A DNA stretch of 34,743 nucleotides from Tenacibaculum sp. L6 (GTDB lineage: Bacteria; Bacteroidota; Bacteroidia; Flavobacteriales; Flavobacteriaceae): NCBI RefSeq assembly GCF_028823685.1, contig NZ_JAPEHZ010000020.1, positions 1 to 34,743 on the forward strand, written 5' to 3'. This document shows, in pieces, positions 32,329 to 34,743 of the stretch (the first letter of the stretch is position 1; every line of letters starts with the position of its first letter). Both the position numbers and the translations under genes were made by a program. The notes under the pieces are model-generated. The model made no database searches. It had not been told where the DNA came from and saw nothing but the letters and a program-made list of their open reading frames with translations.

Positions 32329-34743
32329 CTACAGTTTGTACCCAATACTAAATAACACAACTCTTGGCATTATATGTGTTTTAGTTTCAGAAATTAAGTA
32401 ATCTGAAAAACTATTACTTTGCCTGAAGTTTGTATTAAATAAATTTTGAGTTGTAAGTTTAAATAACCATGGACTATCTTCTTTTTGATACGATAAAGTA
32501 GCATTTGCAATGTCATACTTATTTTTAACTACTAATGATTTATTTTGATAATCATAATGCCTATAATCAAAATTAAAAATAAAACCTTTTAAAAAATCAT
32601 AATCTATAGTTACAAAAGGCTCATTGATTATAAAACTTGAGGTAGAATTACTAGAAGTGTAGTTACCTCTGGTTCTTTTATAACCAACCTCTATCGTTGG
32701 AAACTTATCTAATAAAGTTTCTGCACCTATTTCAAAGTTGTAGTTGGTATTTTTATTTGTTACAAAGACATTATTAACACTTTGTAAGTACTTTGAATTA
32801 TTATATGCCCCGCTAAGTTTATAACGTATTTTTTTTATTTTCTTTCTTAAAGAACCTCTAACACTCCAATCTTCATTCGGGTTTTCAAGTAACTGTGTTG
32901 TTAAAAAGCGATTTACACCATCAAAATTCACAGCATTTCTAAAACCTTTTACTTTTTTAGTATATCGCGCTGTTCCAAATAACACCAACCCTTTATATAA
33001 ACTAAAACGACTGTAACGTATACGTGCCGAATGATATAGTTCATTTTCTAAATTTGAGTTCCCTCTAAACACCGAGTTATAAGATTGTAAGTAAAAACGA
33101 TTGGCTAACTGAGAAGCATTTGAAAAGTTTGTTTTTAAATTATAATTCAACTCTATTTTCTTTGACTTATTGAATTCTACTTTCATTAAAAAGTCGGGCA
33201 GTAATACCCACTTCTGTTTATCAATAAGCTGTTCCTGTTTTACCTTCCAATGGTAGTTATGCAAGTAGGCACCTTGTTTAAACGTAAATATTCCTGTACG
33301 GAATTTGTAATGAATCCCTGCAAAAAAATCGTTATGTTTAAAAATAGTATTGTTGTTAAATCCGTCTGATGTAAAATCATTCCTACTCTCATCGTCTAAT
33401 AACTGAAAATCATTACTTGAAAACTTTTCTTGTTGATAGGTATTTCCAATTGTCGAATAAATGTGGTTATTAGTATTTAACACCCAAAAATCTTTAAAAA
33501 CTGTGTATAAATAGTGTTTCTCAGTAAACTTGTCTTGAAATAACCGCAATTGACTTTGTGTAGTATCTACAGGCTGTACAATATTTTGTATAGTTTTAGC
33601 GTATGTGTCTGATGCTATCCAACTACTATTAGGACTATTCTTGTCAAACGTATAATCAGCTATTGCAGAAAAGGTATGTGTATTAGACTGGTCTTTGTGC
33701 CATTCAATATTTTGATTTACATACCAAATATTATTTTCTCTATCAGTAAAAATGTTATTATTATCTGTATTAATTACAGACGAAATGCTATTTTCATTAG
33801 ATATATTCGATTTTTTTACCTGAGTTCTTACATACCATTGCTCTTTGGTATTTGGAGCATACTCCATATTTAATTTACCAATACCTAGCAAGTTTTCACT
33901 GCTTGACTTTTTACTTTTATCTTCACTAAACGTAATGTACTCATTAAGCACTTCACTAAAACTAGTAGTATTACTCTGTGAAAAAATCACATACCCAGAA
34001 ACATCTAATTTACTCGCTACCGTTTTGGTTATATTCAACGCTCCAAAGCGTTGACTACTGCTTAAAACATCACTATTTTCTAAAAATTGAGAAAAATCAC
34101 CACCTTTCCAGTTAAAGTTACCACTAAACACAGCATTAACACCTCCTTGGAAATTCATGTAATCTTCAAATGTAAATGTTTTTTCGCCTATATTATTTAG
34201 GTTCCCTATAAAGTTTACATTATTTTTTGGTGAATAATAAAATAAATTAGCACTAGCTTTATGGTAAGAATCATAACCAACATTAGCTCCTGCTTCAACA
34301 TCTCCAAACACAAAACGCTTTTTGTCTTCTTTTAATTGAATGTTCATCGCCATATCATCAGAATCTGATACACCTTTTAAAAAAGCAACTTCATTATAGT
34401 TATCAATGACTTCTACCTTATCAACTGCATTCGCTGGAATATTCTCTACCCCCAGCTTGGTACCACCTCCAAAAAACTTTTTACCATCTACTAGTAGTTT
34501 AGTTACTTTTTTTCCTTGTACCGTAACCCCTCCGTTTTTATCTACTTCAATACCTGGCAGTTTTTTTAATACATTTTTTAGTTTACGTTCACTTCCATCT
34601 ATAAACTTATCAGTATTATAAATAATAGTGTCTTGTTTTACGGTAACAGGTAATTCTATGATAACTTCATCTAACTGGTTTTTAGCCTCAACTAAAACAA
34701 TATCTTTAATTATATTTTCAGCAGGTGTTATTGTAAAACTTGT
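32329..34743 (-). CDS. TonB-dependent receptor-like outer-membrane protein, 5' end outside window
   Basis: The frame is open from the window edge (34743) to TAA at 32329, 804 residues seen. The visible part starts with the end of a carboxypeptidase-like regulatory domain, then a plug-type segment with VLKKLPGIEVDKNGG, VTKLLVDGKKFFGGG and NIPANAVDKVEVID, and then a long beta-barrel of alternating strands ending in VVLFSIGYKL, an aromatic-hydrophobic C-terminus of barrel type. Such flavobacterial proteins resemble TonB receptors but their ligands are unknown. An internal ATG at 34353 is not the start, because the plug upstream is continuous. Confidence 0.88.
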   Translation of the reverse strand, partial: TSFTITPAENIIKDIVLVEAKNQLDEVIIELPVTVKQDTIIYNTDKFIDGSERKLKNVLKKLPGIEVDKNGGVTVQGKKVTKLLVDGKKFFGGGTKLGVENIPANAVDKVEVIDNYNEVAFLKGVSDSDDMAMNIQLKEDKKRFVFGDVEAGANVGYDSYHKASANLFYYSPKNNVNFIGNLNNIGEKTFTFEDYMNFQGGVNAVFSGNFNWKGGDFSQFLENSDVLSSSQRFGALNITKTVASKLDVSGYVIFSQSNTTSFSEVLNEYITFSEDKSKKSSSENLLGIGKLNMEYAPNTKEQWYVRTQVKKSNISNENSISSVINTDNNNIFTDRENNIWYVNQNIEWHKDQSNTHTFSAIADYTFDKNSPNSSWIASDTYAKTIQNIVQPVDTTQSQLRLFQDKFTEKHYLYTVFKDFWVLNTNNHIYSTIGNTYQQEKFSSNDFQLLDDESRNDFTSDGFNNNTIFKHNDFFAGIHYKFRTGIFTFKQGAYLHNYHWKVKQEQLIDKQKWVLLPDFLMKVEFNKSKKIELNYNLKTNFSNASQLANRFYLQSYNSVFRGNSNLENELYHSARIRYSRFSLYKGLVLFGTARYTKKVKGFRNAVNFDGVNRFLTTQLLENPNEDWSVRGSLRKKIKKIRYKLSGAYNNSKYLQSVNNVFVTNKNTNYNFEIGAETLLDKFPTIEVGYKRTRGNYTSSNSTSSFIINEPFVTIDYDFLKGFIFNFDYRHYDYQNKSLVVKNKYDIANATLSYQKEDSPWLFKLTTQNLFNTNFRQSNSFSDYLISETKTHIMPRVVLFSIGYKL

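Overview
The window is AT-rich chromosomal DNA from a member of the Bacteroidota, most likely a marine Flavobacteriaceae (Tenacibaculum/Polaribacter-like; the genus is a guess). The evidence is the family content (DUF4286 beside rsmA, DUF4837, DUF5687, SprE/PorW, GldH, a TonB-receptor-like barrel, a split F-ATPase operon with no atpD/atpC) and promoters of the Bacteroidetes type (TTG, about 16-19 nt, TAnnTTTG). I see no rRNA, tRNA, CRISPR array, prophage or transposase. Almost everything is core housekeeping.

Layout. 1-328: a terminator-like hairpin at the left edge and a probable 47-residue small protein on the minus strand. 329-4930 (+): TPR protein, DUF4286 protein, two-helix membrane peptide, rsmA, mgtE. 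4978-6725 (-): LysE-type exporter and a PaaE-like FAD/2Fe-2S reductase. 6811-9276 (+): a PadR regulator behind a palindromic operator, followed by three tandem, tightly packed paralogous membrane proteins with a HAAS-like N-terminal helical domain. 9318-9989 (-) rsmI and 10056-11825 (+) dxs diverge from a 66-nt region. 11938-20291 (-): sprE/porW, bactofilin, atpZ, a small membrane protein, atpB-E-F-H-A-G. 20386-22574 (-): DUF5687 permease and ABC ATPase. 22687-25981 (-): exonuclease III, LysM lytic transglycosylase, DUF4837 lipoprotein. 26049-32079 (-): ricT-like gene, gldH, penicillin-binding protein 1A, CoA-transferase A, an inserted four-helix-bundle gene, CoA-transferase B. 32329-34743 (-): a TonB-receptor-like outer-membrane protein whose 5' end lies outside the window.

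The most notable points: (1) two core genes are broken in this sequence. atpA has lost 35 nt inside a highly conserved segment, and gldH carries a perfect 38-bp tandem duplication that shifts its frame. Either may be an assembly error; the gldH one would also be a reversible switch if real. (2) A PadR plus three HAAS-like membrane paralogs forms a candidate envelope-sensing module with an operator that overlaps its own -7 box. (3) Three unrelated genes (the TPR gene, rsmI, dxs) have a TAnnTTTG box ending exactly 4 nt before their ATG, which predicts leaderless mRNAs. (4) A four-helix-bundle (S23/bAvd-type) ORF flanked by inverted repeats sits between the two CoA-transferase subunit genes, and a relative of the repeat occurs alone near 2.1 kb.

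Functionally the window joins energy conservation (F-ATPase), envelope work (PBP1A, lytic transglycosylase, bactofilin), type IX secretion/gliding (sprE, gldH), ribosome modification (rsmA, rsmI), isoprenoid precursor synthesis (dxs), and ion or solute transport (mgtE, LysE, ABC exporter).
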